A DNA stretch of 64,000 nt from Austwickia sp. (GTDB taxonomy: Bacteria > Actinomycetota > Actinomycetes > Actinomycetales > Dermatophilaceae). The notes beneath the pieces are model-generated. The model was not told the origin of the DNA. It was given only the letters and a program-made list of their open reading frames with translations, and ran no database searches. This document shows positions 24,486 through 32,829 of this stretch, piece by piece. The position numbers were made by a program, and so were the translations under genes. The DNA lies in contig CP064985.1 of assembly GCA_016699675.1 (NCBI GenBank), forward strand, positions 1,116,001-1,180,000, written 5' to 3'. Position 1 is the stretch's first letter, and each line of letters opens with the position of its first letter.

Positions 24486-24546
24486 GAACGATCAATACCC
24501 CCGATTTCCGAGCCCACTGGGCCGGAAACGGGGGTACTGATCGTTC
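24486..24546. repeat. 61-bp single palindrome between convergent genes
   Basis: The outer arms GAACGATCA (24486-24494) and TGATCGTTC (24538-24546) are perfect. After a mismatch TACCCCC pairs with GGGGGTA, and TTTCCG pairs with CGGAAA, around a loop holding GCCCACTGGGC. It may be a bidirectional terminator of the convergent isomerase and permease genes, but it is longer than needed and shares its layout with the hairpin at 15724-15770. Confidence 0.8.
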
Positions 24547-24565
24547 GCTGTGACGCCGCGCGCCG

Positions 24566-25573
24566 TCAGCGGCCGCGGTTCTTGCGCTCGTCGAGGATGA
24601 TGGCGACCACGATGATGGCGCCCTTGACGATGATCTTTGCGTAGGGGTTGACGCCCATCAGGTCGAGGCCGTTGTCGATGACCTGGATGATCAGGGCGCC
24701 CACGATCGTGCCCCAGACGGTGCCGACGCCACCGGCGAAGCTGGTGCCGCCGATGACGGTGGCGGTGATGGCGTCGAGCTCCCACATGTTGCCCATGCCG
24801 GGGTTCGCCGACCCGACGCGACCTGTGACGATCATGCCGGCCAGGCCCGCGAGCAGCCCGATGAACGTGTAGATGCCGAGGTGCACGCGCCGGATGTTGA
24901 TCCCGGAGACCTTGGCGGCCTGGTCGTTGCCACCGACGGCGTACACGTGCCGGCCGAACCGGGTGCGTTCCAGGATGACCCAGGTGATCACGGCCACCAG
25001 GGCGAGCAGCCAGATCGGCATGGGGATGCCGAGCACGGAGCCGTTGCCGAGGAAGTTGTACTGCGGCGCCAGCCCAGAGATGGGCCGGCCCTCGGTGTAG
25101 GTCAGCGCCGACCCGCGGGCCATCGACATCATGCCCAGGGTCATGACGAACGGCGCGATGCGGAACATCGCGATGATCGACCCGTTGATGAAGCCGACCA
25201 ACGCACCCACGCCCAGGCCGGCCAGGATCGGCAGGATGACCGGGATGCCGGCCTCACCGAAGTTGAACTTCGAGGTCGCGCTGGGGATCTGGGCCAGGCT
25301 GGCGGCCACGACGGCGGAGATCGCGACCGTGGACCCGACCGAGAGGTCGATGCCCTTGGTGATGATCGCGAACATCATCCCGAGGGCGATGATCCCAATC
25401 GGCGCCATCTGCACCACGATGTTGAACATGTTCTGCGTCTGCAGGTTGTTGCCCTGCGTGAGGATCGCGAACACGACCACGACGAGGACGAAGACCAGCA
25501 CGATCGCGTACTTGCGGACGAGTTCGCCCGTGTCGACGGAGCGTCGCGTCTCCTCGGGGGTAGCGGTAGACAT
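24566..25573 (-). CDS. Sugar/inositol ABC transporter permease
   Basis: A 335-residue RbsC/XylH-type permease with about 8-10 hydrophobic segments and the signature ITKGIDLSVGSTVAISAV and GGTSFAGGVGTVWGT. With the ATPase 11 bp upstream and the binding protein it forms an importer like IbpA-IatA-IatP (myo-inositol) or RbsBAC. Location amid iol genes favours inositol, but ligand choice is inference. ATG at 25573 with GAGAGGC upstream. It ends near a strong palindrome shared with the convergent isomerase gene. Confidence 0.93.
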   Translation of the reverse strand: MSTATPEETRRSVDTGELVRKYAIVLVFVLVVVVFAILTQGNNLQTQNMFNIVVQMAPIGIIALGMMFAIITKGIDLSVGSTVAISAVVAASLAQIPSATSKFNFGEAGIPVILPILAGLGVGALVGFINGSIIAMFRIAPFVMTLGMMSMARGSALTYTEGRPISGLAPQYNFLGNGSVLGIPMPIWLLALVAVITWVILERTRFGRHVYAVGGNDQAAKVSGINIRRVHLGIYTFIGLLAGLAGMIVTGRVGSANPGMGNMWELDAITATVIGGTSFAGGVGTVWGTIVGALIIQVIDNGLDLMGVNPYAKIIVKGAIIVVAIILDERKNRGR

Positions 25574-25584
25574 GGTTGCCTCTC

Positions 25585-27090
25585 TCAGACCGAGACCACT
25601 GCCGAAGCCGTGGCGAGCTGCATGATCTTCTCTTGGGTCGCCTCGGCCCGGCTCAGCTCGCCGGTGACCTGGCCCTCGTGCATGACGATGATGCGGTCGC
25701 TCATGCCCAGGATCTCCGGCATCTCGGAGCTGACCATGATGACGGCCTTGCCGCTCTGGGCGAGCTTGCTCATCAGCCGGTGGATCTCCGACTTGGCCCC
25801 GACGTCGATGCCTCGGGTGGGCTCGTCGATCATCAGGATGTCCGGGAGGGTGAGCATCCAGCGCGCGATCAGCGCCTTCTGCTGGTTGCCACCCGACAGG
25901 TTCTGGATGAGCTGATCCAGGGTGGGCGTCTTGACCCGCAGGGCGGCCCGCTGGGCCTCGGTGTCGGTCTTGATGCGACCGAGCTGCAGGAGCCCCTTGG
26001 GGCTGTACTTCGGCAGGGCCGCGGCGATCATGTTGTCGCGCACCGACAGCACGCCCATGATCCCGGTGGCCTTGCGGTCCTCCGTCAGGAGGGCCAGGTC
26101 GTTCTTGATGGCGTCGGCGGGCGAGCCGATCTTCACCGTCTTGCCGTGGACGACGATCTCGCCGCTCTCGGCGGGGTACATGCCGAAGATCGTCTCCAGC
26201 ACCTCGGTGCGGCCGGCGCCCATCAGGCCGGCGACGCCGAGGATCTCGCCCCGCCGGACCTCGAAGCTGACGTCCCGCACCAGCGGGCCCCGGTTGAGGC
26301 CGCGCACGGACAGCATGACCTCGCCGATCTCGGCGTCCTCCTTGGAAAAGAGGTTGGTCAGCTCGCGCCCCACCATGAGGGTGATGAGCTTGTCCCGGTC
26401 CAGCTCGGCCGCGGGCAGCGTCTGGATGAGCTTGCCGTCGCGGAAGATCGTCACGTAGTCCGAGATCTTGAAGACCTCGTCCATCTTGTGGGTGATGTAG
26501 ATGATCGCGACGCCTCGCTCCGTGAGCTTGCGGATCATCTCGTGTAGGTGGGCGACCTCGCGCTCGGTGATGGCCGAGGTGGGCTCGTCCATGATTACGA
26601 GCTTCGCGTCGTAGCTGACCGCCTTCGCGATCTCGACCATCTGCTGCTGGGCGACCGATAGGTGCTTCAGCTGGGCGCGCGGGTCGATCTTGATGCCCCA
26701 CTCGTCCAGCACGGCCTGGGCGTCCACCACCATCTGCCGCCGACCGACCAGGCCGAGGGCGTTGCGGGGCTCACGACCCAGGTAGATGTTCTCGGCGACG
26801 GTCATCTCGGGAACCGGGGCGAGTTCCTGGTGGATCATCGAGATCCCCATCCCGAGACCCGTCTTGGTGTCCGGGATCTTCACCTGCTGACCGTCGAACG
26901 TGATGGTGCCGGAGTCCTCGGCGTACATGCCGATGAGCACCTTCATGAGCGTGGACTTGCCGGCGCCGTTCTCGCCCATGAGGGCGTGCACGGTGCCGGG
27001 TCGGACCTCGAGATCCACGTCGTCGAGGGCGACGACGCCGGGGAAGGTCTTGCGGATCCCCTTCATCTCGAGGAGGAATTCATCGGCCAT
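25585..27090 (-). CDS. Sugar/inositol ABC transporter ATP-binding protein (two ATPase domains)
   Basis: A 501-residue RbsA/MglA-type protein with two ABC domains. The first has Walker A GENGAGKST, signature LSVAQQQ and Walker B LVIMDEPTS. The second has a degenerate P-loop (GLMGAGRTEV), signature NLSGGNQQ and ILMIDEPTRG. This asymmetry is normal for the subfamily. The start is set at the Met of MADEFLLEMKGI; two Met codons 3 and 5 codons earlier are possible. It lies 11 bp upstream of the permease and 81 bp downstream of the binding protein, one operon. Confidence 0.93.
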   Translation of the reverse strand: MADEFLLEMKGIRKTFPGVVALDDVDLEVRPGTVHALMGENGAGKSTLMKVLIGMYAEDSGTITFDGQQVKIPDTKTGLGMGISMIHQELAPVPEMTVAENIYLGREPRNALGLVGRRQMVVDAQAVLDEWGIKIDPRAQLKHLSVAQQQMVEIAKAVSYDAKLVIMDEPTSAITEREVAHLHEMIRKLTERGVAIIYITHKMDEVFKISDYVTIFRDGKLIQTLPAAELDRDKLITLMVGRELTNLFSKEDAEIGEVMLSVRGLNRGPLVRDVSFEVRRGEILGVAGLMGAGRTEVLETIFGMYPAESGEIVVHGKTVKIGSPADAIKNDLALLTEDRKATGIMGVLSVRDNMIAAALPKYSPKGLLQLGRIKTDTEAQRAALRVKTPTLDQLIQNLSGGNQQKALIARWMLTLPDILMIDEPTRGIDVGAKSEIHRLMSKLAQSGKAVIMVSSEMPEILGMSDRIIVMHEGQVTGELSRAEATQEKIMQLATASAVVSV

Positions 27091-27171
27091 GTCTTCCATC
27101 TCCATCGATGTGCCGGGCCTGGGGACGGCGACCCGGGCGGACCGCATGGTCCGCCCGGGTCGCCAGAGGGG

Positions 27172-28212
27172 CTACTTGCCCTGGAACTCGGCCATGTTCG
27201 CCGGGGTCACGAGCCGATACGGCACGTTGACGACGCTCGGCACGGACTCCTTGTTGTACATCTGCACGATGGTGTCGACGCCACCGGCGCCCTGACCCTT
27301 CGCGTCCTGGAACACGGTGACGGGCAGGTCGCCCGCCGCCATGGCCTTGAGGGCGTCCGCGGTCGCGTCCACGCCGGCGACCTTGACGTTGGCCAGCTTG
27401 CCCGCGTTCTTCAGGGCCTGGATCGCGCCGAGGGCCATCTCGTCGTTATTGGCGCAGATCCCGTTGATCTCCTTGCCGGTCTGCAGCCAGTTCTCGGTGA
27501 TGGACAGGCCCTTGTCGCGGTACCACTTGCCTTCCTGCTCCAGCGTCACCTTCAGGCCGGCCTTCTCCAGGGCCTCCTTGCACCCCTTGGTGCGCAGCTG
27601 CGCCGCCTCCTGGGCCAGGTCGCCGTTGAGGATCGCGACGTTGCCCTTGTTGCCCAGCAGCTTGGCGAGCTCCTGGCCCTGCAGCTGGCCGGCGACGATG
27701 GAGTCGGACCCGACGTACGGCGTCGCCGCGTCGAGCTTGGCCGGCCGACGGTTGACATAGACCAGCGGGATGTTGGCCGCCTTGACCTTGGAGGTGATCT
27801 GGTCGGTGGCATCGGTGTTCTCCGGCAGGACGATGATGCCGTCGACCTTCTGGGAGATGAAGTTCTCGATCTGGCCGAGCTGGACCTCGACCTTCTTCTC
27901 GGCGGAGACCACGCTGACCTCGACGCCGTCCTCGGCCGCGCGGGCCTTGACGCCGTCGGCGACCTTCTGCAGGAACTGGTCGAGTTCGGGGAAGGACACC
28001 CCGATCTTCAGCTTCTTGCCGTCCTTCGGCTTGACCGCGGCGCCGGCCGCGTAGTCGACGGTCTTGCCCGAACCGGCGCCGGTACTCGAGCCCGAGCCGC
28101 TGGCGCCGCCGCTGGTGGTTGCCGACGAGCCGGTCGAACCGGTGGAGCCGCAGCCCGCGACCAGGCCCGACGTCGCGAGCACGAGGCCCGCCATCTTGAG
28201 TCCGTGCTTCAT
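27172..28212 (-). CDS. Sugar/inositol ABC transporter substrate-binding lipoprotein
   Basis: A 346-residue type I periplasmic-binding-fold lipoprotein. The signal peptide ends in GLVAGC (lipid Cys near residue 21), a Ser/Gly/Thr-rich linker follows, then the two-lobed domain with IGVSFPELDQFLQKV, IIVLPENTDAT and CANNDEMALGAIQAL. It is first in the transporter operon, behind a TTGACA promoter that overlaps a TGTCNNNACA site. The ligand is probably an inositol (context). ATG at 28212 has GAGGGA upstream. Confidence 0.94.
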   Translation of the reverse strand: MKHGLKMAGLVLATSGLVAGCGSTGSTGSSATTSGGASGSGSSTGAGSGKTVDYAAGAAVKPKDGKKLKIGVSFPELDQFLQKVADGVKARAAEDGVEVSVVSAEKKVEVQLGQIENFISQKVDGIIVLPENTDATDQITSKVKAANIPLVYVNRRPAKLDAATPYVGSDSIVAGQLQGQELAKLLGNKGNVAILNGDLAQEAAQLRTKGCKEALEKAGLKVTLEQEGKWYRDKGLSITENWLQTGKEINGICANNDEMALGAIQALKNAGKLANVKVAGVDATADALKAMAAGDLPVTVFQDAKGQGAGGVDTIVQMYNKESVPSVVNVPYRLVTPANMAEFQGK

Positions 28213-28293
28213 TGCCACATTCCCTCTCTGGCCCGACGAGAAGCTGCCGCCTTCGCCGTTCGTCCGGCCACGTCCTCGTGACCAGTCACAGCG

Positions 28294-28326
28294 ACCGTAG
28301 CCACCGCCTGGATTGATGTCAATACA
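28294..28326 (-). promoter_or_regulatory. Promoter of the transporter operon with TGTCNNNACA site
   Basis: Minus strand: TTGACA (28322-28317), 17-base spacer, TACGGT (28299-28294), a good sigma-A promoter. TGTCAATACA (28317-28326, plus strand) overlaps the -35 box, so a bound repressor would block polymerase. It is the same core seen at the iolC and Gfo/Idh promoters. Confidence 0.62.
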
Positions 28327-28431
28327 TATGAACAATGTGATGACGTCTCGCGCAAGGTGGTCCCTCACGGTGGACGCCGGCCGCGCGGACCGGCACAGTG
28401 GCGGCACCGATCGGATCAAGGAGGTCGTCCC

Positions 28432-29607
28432 ATGAGTCCTCGCCCGCACCACGTCCGGCGTACGGACTGTCAGGTGGCGGACCTGGTCGCCACCGTGAGC
28501 GTACCGACGCGGGCCGAGGATCTGCCGCATGCCACACGGGTCGAGGCGGGGGTGCCGGTGTACGACGCGGCCGCCCTGCGGCCGACCGACGCCCTGCTGG
28601 CGGAGCTGGCCTTCGCCCTGGCCGACGGTCCGGGCATCGTCGTCTTCGAGGGCGCCTTCGACCCCGCGGTCCTGGCGCCCGTGACGGCCGCGTTCGAACG
28701 CATCATCGCGGCGGAGAAGGCCGCGGGCGCCGCGGCCGGAGACCACTTCGCGGCCGCGGGCGCGAACGACCGGCTGTGGAACGCGCTGGAGAAGCTGGCC
28801 GTCGACGACCCCGCCGCCTTCGTCGACTACTACGCCAACGACGCGCTCGCGCTGGTCTGCCGGGCCTGGCTCGGCCCCGGCTACCAGGTGACCAGCCAGG
28901 TCAACGTGGTCAACCCCGGCGGCGCCGCCCAGCTGGTGCACCGCGACTACCACCTGGGCTTCCAGAGCCCGGACATCTCCGAGACCTATCCGCGCCACGT
29001 GCACCAGCTCTCGCCGTACCTGACCCTGCAGGGCGCCGTGGCCCACACCGACATGCCGGTCGAGACCGGCCCGACGCTCTATCTGCCGCACAGCCAGAAG
29101 TACGAGCTGGGCTACCTCGCCTACTGGCTCCCCGAGTTCGCGGACTACTTCGCGGCGCACCACGTGCAGCTGCCGCTGGCGCTCGGGGACGCGGTCTTCT
29201 TCAACCCGGCCCTCTTCCACGCGGCGGGGGCCAATCGCACCGCCGACGTGCGCCGCATGGCCAACCTCCTGCAGGTCAGCTCCGCCTTCGGCCGGGCCAT
29301 GGAGAGCGTCGGCCGGGCGCGGATCGTCCGCGCGATCTACCCGCAACTCCGCCGGTACGCCGAGCGGGGCGAGACCACGCCGTACGCCGAGCGGGGCGAG
29401 CCCACGACGTACAGCGTGGCGAACGTCATCGCGGCGGCGGCGGAGGGGTACGCGTTCCCGACCAACCTGGACCGCGACCCACCGCTGGACGGGATGTCGC
29501 CGCCGACGATGGCCGACGTGCTCGCGAGGGCGCTCGCGGACGGCGCAGCCGCGAGCGACCTCGACGAGGCCTTGGCCCGGTGGGAGGACGCGCGTCGCAC
29601 CCACTGA
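28432..29607 (+). CDS. Phytanoyl-CoA dioxygenase-family Fe(II)/2-oxoglutarate oxygenase
   Basis: A 391-residue oxygenase. The iron ligands are visible as HRDYHLGF (His-x-Asp) near residue 166 and a distal His in NPALFHAAGANRT, followed by the Arg that normally binds 2-oxoglutarate. AAGGAGG lies upstream of ATG 28432. Near the C-terminus YAERGE(T/P)TTY is duplicated by a 27-bp direct repeat. It is divergent from the inositol-type importer and flanked by iolH, so it may hydroxylate or demethylate an imported polyol derivative. That is inference; the substrate is unknown. Confidence 0.82.
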   Translation: MSPRPHHVRRTDCQVADLVATVSVPTRAEDLPHATRVEAGVPVYDAAALRPTDALLAELAFALADGPGIVVFEGAFDPAVLAPVTAAFERIIAAEKAAGAAAGDHFAAAGANDRLWNALEKLAVDDPAAFVDYYANDALALVCRAWLGPGYQVTSQVNVVNPGGAAQLVHRDYHLGFQSPDISETYPRHVHQLSPYLTLQGAVAHTDMPVETGPTLYLPHSQKYELGYLAYWLPEFADYFAAHHVQLPLALGDAVFFNPALFHAAGANRTADVRRMANLLQVSSAFGRAMESVGRARIVRAIYPQLRRYAERGETTPYAERGEPTTYSVANVIAAAAEGYAFPTNLDRDPPLDGMSPPTMADVLARALADGAAASDLDEALARWEDARRTH

Positions 29608-29648
29608 GCGCGGGAGACGAGCCTGCCCCGGGCTCGGGCGAGCCGTGC

Positions 29649-30515
29649 CTAGGCGCCCAGCTCCTGAGTGATACGTTCCCGCATCGCGACGTGGATGTCA
29701 TCGGCGCGTTCCTCCCAGCCGAACACGCAGACGCTGACCGGGCCGTCGTACGACGTGTCGCGCAGGTAGCCGAACACCTCGTCCCAGGGGACCTCGCCGT
29801 TGCCGATCTCGTTGTGCTGGTGGATGCGGGCGTCCACGCCGGGCGGGTTGACGATGTAGCGGTTCCCCACGTTGGCCAGGTGGTTGTAGACGTCGGCGAT
29901 GTGCACGTGCTTCAGCCGCGGGCCGGCGTACTCCAGCATCGCCCGCGCGTTCCCCGCCCCCTGGCTCAGGTGGAACATGTGCGGGCAGCAGAACTCGTAG
30001 TTGAACCAGTCCCGGTCCACGCCCCGGACGATGCCGACCGCCCGCGCGTTGGTCTCGACGAAGTCGTAGGGGTGTGCCTCGATCGTGCACTCGATGCCGT
30101 ACTTCTCGAAGTCCGGCGCGAGTTCCTCGATGCTGCGGAAGAACTGGTGCTCGGACTTCAGCGGCTCGGTCGGATCGCCGGACAGCTCGGTCGCGATGAG
30201 CGGGACCTCCAGCTCGTGCGCCAACTGCAGCAAGCGGCGGAAGTTGCGGACCTGCGCCTGGCGTTCCTGCTCGTCCGGGCTGGCCCAGTTGAACACCGGG
30301 TTGAAGGTCCAGATCTTCACCCCGGTGGTCGCCATCGCGGCCTTGACCTTGGCGAGCTCGGCGCGATCCACCTTCGGGTAGTGGTGCCACTCGTGGAAGT
30401 CCCAGCGGGGGCTGAGTTCGAGGTACTGGTAGCCCAGGTCGGCGGCCTTCTGACACTCCTCGGCGACCGAGAGGTGGGGGTGGTACATGCTCGGGTCGAG
30501 CAGGATCTTCACCAT
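29649..30515 (-). CDS. iolH: Inositol catabolism protein IolH (TIM-barrel isomerase family)
   Basis: A 288-residue protein matching the layout of Bacillus IolH: YLELSPRWDF, TFNPVFNWASPDEQERQAQVR, ATELSGDP, IEAHPYDF, LEYAGPRLKHVHIADVYNH and the highly typical RYIVNPPGVDARIHQH. The exact reaction of IolH is not well established. AAGGAG precedes ATG 30515. A family A palindrome separates it from iolG upstream on the same strand. Confidence 0.93.
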   Translation of the reverse strand: MVKILLDPSMYHPHLSVAEECQKAADLGYQYLELSPRWDFHEWHHYPKVDRAELAKVKAAMATTGVKIWTFNPVFNWASPDEQERQAQVRNFRRLLQLAHELEVPLIATELSGDPTEPLKSEHQFFRSIEELAPDFEKYGIECTIEAHPYDFVETNARAVGIVRGVDRDWFNYEFCCPHMFHLSQGAGNARAMLEYAGPRLKHVHIADVYNHLANVGNRYIVNPPGVDARIHQHNEIGNGEVPWDEVFGYLRDTSYDGPVSVCVFGWEERADDIHVAMRERITQELGA

Positions 30516-30536
30516 CGGTGCTCCTTATGTCGGCTC

Positions 30537-30596
30537 GACCGTTCGTGACCTGCGCAAAGGGTGCCATGGCACCAAACGGGCAGGTCACGAACGGTC
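30537..30596. repeat. 60-bp intergenic palindrome, family A copy 3
   Basis: Centred on GGTGCCATGGCACC (30566/30567), beginning GACCGTTCGTGACCTGCGC and ending CAGGTCACGAACGGTC. The outer 16 bp of both arms are perfectly complementary. It lies between iolG and iolH, so it would be transcribed within this operon as a hairpin. Confidence 0.92.
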
Positions 30597-30627
30597 GTAC
30601 GGCGTACGTCGGGGCTGCGGGCGAGCG

Positions 30628-31632
30628 TCAGGCGTAGAGGGCCGGCTTGGGGATCATCTCGATGGCGACCTCGCCGTCCTCGGTGAGCGCCTTGACGCCG
30701 GCGTCGCAGACCACGGCCGCGGCGTACCCATCCCAGGCCGACGAGCCGGTGTGCTCGCCGCGCGAGGCGGCCGCGATCCACTCCTGCACCTCGGTGACGA
30801 AAGCGCCCCAGAACCGCTCGTTGTGGTCCATGACGATGTGGTTGTGGGCGCCGCGCCGGTCGCGGCGCAGCACCTTCTCCTGGTCACCGAGGGCGACGAT
30901 GCCCTCCTCGGCGACCAGCTCGCAGCGAATGTCGTAGCCGTACTGGCAGTTGACGAACACCTCGTCGTCGACCCGCACCCCGGACTCGGTGGTGAGGATG
31001 AGGACCAGCGGGTCTTGCAGGTGCTCGAACCGCTTCGAGGTGCGCTTGGGCTTGTCCACCCGCACGGACACGAACTCCTGGCCGAGCAGCCAGCGCATCG
31101 TGTCGATCTCGTGGATGGCCGTGTCGTTGATGGCCATGTCCCAGGTGTAGCGCTCGGGCACGGTCGGGTTGCGGTGGGCGCAGTGCACCATGAGCGCCGC
31201 GCCGATCTCACCGGAGTCGAGGATCGTCTTCATCTGGCGATAGGACTCGTCGAACCGGCGCATGAACCCCACGGTCGTGAACTTGCGGCCCGCCGCCTCC
31301 TCGGCGGCCATGATGTTGAGCGAGCCCTGCGCGTCCGGGGTGAGCGGCTTCTCGCAGAAGACCGGCTTGCCGGCCGCGATGCAGGCCAGCACGTCCGCCT
31401 CGTGGGCGGGGCCGAAGCTGCAGATCATCACCGCGTCGACGTCCGGGGAGTTGATGAGCTCCGCCGAGCTTGCGAACGCGCGAACGCCGTACTTGCTGGC
31501 CACCGTCGCCGTGTTGTCCGCGGCGATGTCGCTGACCCCGGCGATCTCGCCGCCGGAGATGACCGTGCGGATGCGGTCGAGGTGGGCCTGCCCCATGCCG
31601 CCGGGGCCGATCATGCCGATGCGCAGTGCCAT
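30628..31632 (-). CDS. iolG: myo-Inositol 2-dehydrogenase
   Basis: A 334-residue Gfo/Idh enzyme that oxidises myo-inositol to 2-keto-myo-inositol with NAD. It has GPGGMGQAHLDR (Rossmann), VFCEKPLT (catalytic-site Lys), VGFMRRFDESY, MVHCAHRNPTVPERYTWD and AINDTAIHEID (catalytic Asp and His). It aligns with Bacillus IolG through most of its length, including VNCQYGYDIRCE and SAWDGYAAAV. AAGGA precedes ATG 31632. The iolE-like gene ends 45 bp upstream, the same operon. Confidence 0.95.
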   Translation of the reverse strand: MALRIGMIGPGGMGQAHLDRIRTVISGGEIAGVSDIAADNTATVASKYGVRAFASSAELINSPDVDAVMICSFGPAHEADVLACIAAGKPVFCEKPLTPDAQGSLNIMAAEEAAGRKFTTVGFMRRFDESYRQMKTILDSGEIGAALMVHCAHRNPTVPERYTWDMAINDTAIHEIDTMRWLLGQEFVSVRVDKPKRTSKRFEHLQDPLVLILTTESGVRVDDEVFVNCQYGYDIRCELVAEEGIVALGDQEKVLRRDRRGAHNHIVMDHNERFWGAFVTEVQEWIAAASRGEHTGSSAWDGYAAAVVCDAGVKALTEDGEVAIEMIPKPALYA

Positions 31633-31677
31633 GTCAGGAGTCCTTTTGCTCGCGGCGAACGACGTACGCGGGGGTGG

Positions 31678-32610
31678 TCACTTAAGCCCGAGGCCGCACG
31701 AGGCGAGGTACTCGCGGGTCTTGATGGCGTTGGGCTTGGGGTAGGAGGGGTCGCAGCCGTACATGTCCTGCTCGCACACGACGTACAGCTCCTTGTCCAG
31801 GTCCGCGAGCGCCTCGATCAGGCTGGGCATCTTTGGCTCGCCCTCCGGCGGGGCCACCGAGACGCCCTTGTGGACGGCCGCGACGAACGGCCAGTCGTCG
31901 TCGTGGGCCTGCTTGACCAGCTGCGGGTCCATCGCCTTGATGTGGACGTAGGAGATGCGCTCGGGGTAGGTCTTGATGAGGTCGATGCAGTCGCCCTGGC
32001 CGTAGACGATGTGGCCGGTGTCGAGGCAGAACCCGACGTACTCGGGGTCGGTGGCCTGGAAGATCCGGTCGATGTCCCCGCGGGTCTCGATGTGGCTGTC
32101 GCCGTGCGGGTGCAGCACCATCTGCAGGCCGTAGTCGTCCTTGAGGAGCCGGCCCAGCCGGTTGGCGTTGGCGATGTAGAGGTCCCAGGCCTTGCCCGTC
32201 AGGACCCGCTCGTCGGTGAACTCGCCGGTCTTCTCGTCTCGGAACATGGGGGGCAGGTGCACGACGTACTCGGCGCCGACCGCCGCATGCGTCTCGCCGA
32301 TGGCCCGGAACGTGGCCTCCGTTGCGGCCCAGGCCTCCTCCTTGTGCAGGATCCCCCAGCCGGTGCCGGCGACGACCTTGAAGCCGTGGTCGTCCATGAC
32401 CGTCTTGAGCTCCTTCGGGTCGGTCGGGAAGTAGCCGAACGGGCCCGTCTCCATGATCGAGAAGCCCGCATCCGCCATCTCCTGCAACGCCTGCCGCCAG
32501 GGGATCTGGACCGGGTCCTCGGGGAACCACACGCCCCACTGGTCGGGGCAGACCCCGATGGCGAGCTTGCTGAAGCGCGGGTCGGTGTTGCGGGACTTGT
32601 CCTGCGTCAT
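31678..32610 (-). CDS. IolE-like TIM-barrel protein (candidate inosose dehydratase)
   Basis: A 310-residue xylose-isomerase-fold protein. IGVCPDQWGVW at the start and EMADAGFSIMETGPFGYFP resemble the opening of IolE. Metal-site segments follow: VLHPHGDSHIET, GFCLDTGHIVYGQGD, YVHIKAMD and VVCEQDMYG. In the pathway IolE dehydrates 2-keto-myo-inositol, the product of the next gene, iolG. Similarity is moderate, so an inosose isomerase is an alternative. First gene of the iolE-like/iolG/iolH run and divergent from the GntR gene. AAGGAC precedes ATG 32610. Confidence 0.82.
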   Translation of the reverse strand: MTQDKSRNTDPRFSKLAIGVCPDQWGVWFPEDPVQIPWRQALQEMADAGFSIMETGPFGYFPTDPKELKTVMDDHGFKVVAGTGWGILHKEEAWAATEATFRAIGETHAAVGAEYVVHLPPMFRDEKTGEFTDERVLTGKAWDLYIANANRLGRLLKDDYGLQMVLHPHGDSHIETRGDIDRIFQATDPEYVGFCLDTGHIVYGQGDCIDLIKTYPERISYVHIKAMDPQLVKQAHDDDWPFVAAVHKGVSVAPPEGEPKMPSLIEALADLDKELYVVCEQDMYGCDPSYPKPNAIKTREYLASCGLGLK

Positions 32611-32656
32611 GGCGCGAGTCCTTCGAGTGCGGGCGAGCTGGGGTAGCCCCACGCTA

Positions 32657-32796
32657 GCGCCTGAGGGGTTTGTCCTGTCAATAGATCAATAGCGCGAATG
32701 TGCGGGACGTCGCACCGGCGTTTGGGTGCGGGCGCGACCGCCGCCTGGACCGTGGCCAAGCGTCGGGGCAGGCAGTGGGTTTTGTCTGGACGTCCA
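32657..32796. promoter_or_regulatory. Divergent control region of iolE-like operon and gntR
   Basis: Toward iolE: TTGACA at 32681-32676 (minus strand) with TAGCGT about 19 bases downstream. The overlapping plus-strand TGTCCTGTCA (32672-32681) is one base from KGWCHTRACA. Toward gntR: TTGTCTGGACGT (32782-32793) matches the iolC site at 10 of 12 positions and merges into the perfect palindrome TGGACGTCCA (32787-32796), 34 bp before the GTG start. Autoregulation by the GntR protein is the simplest reading. Confidence 0.55.
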
Positions 32797-32829
32797 TACA
32801 GCACGACCAATGAATAGGTATGTCCGGGT

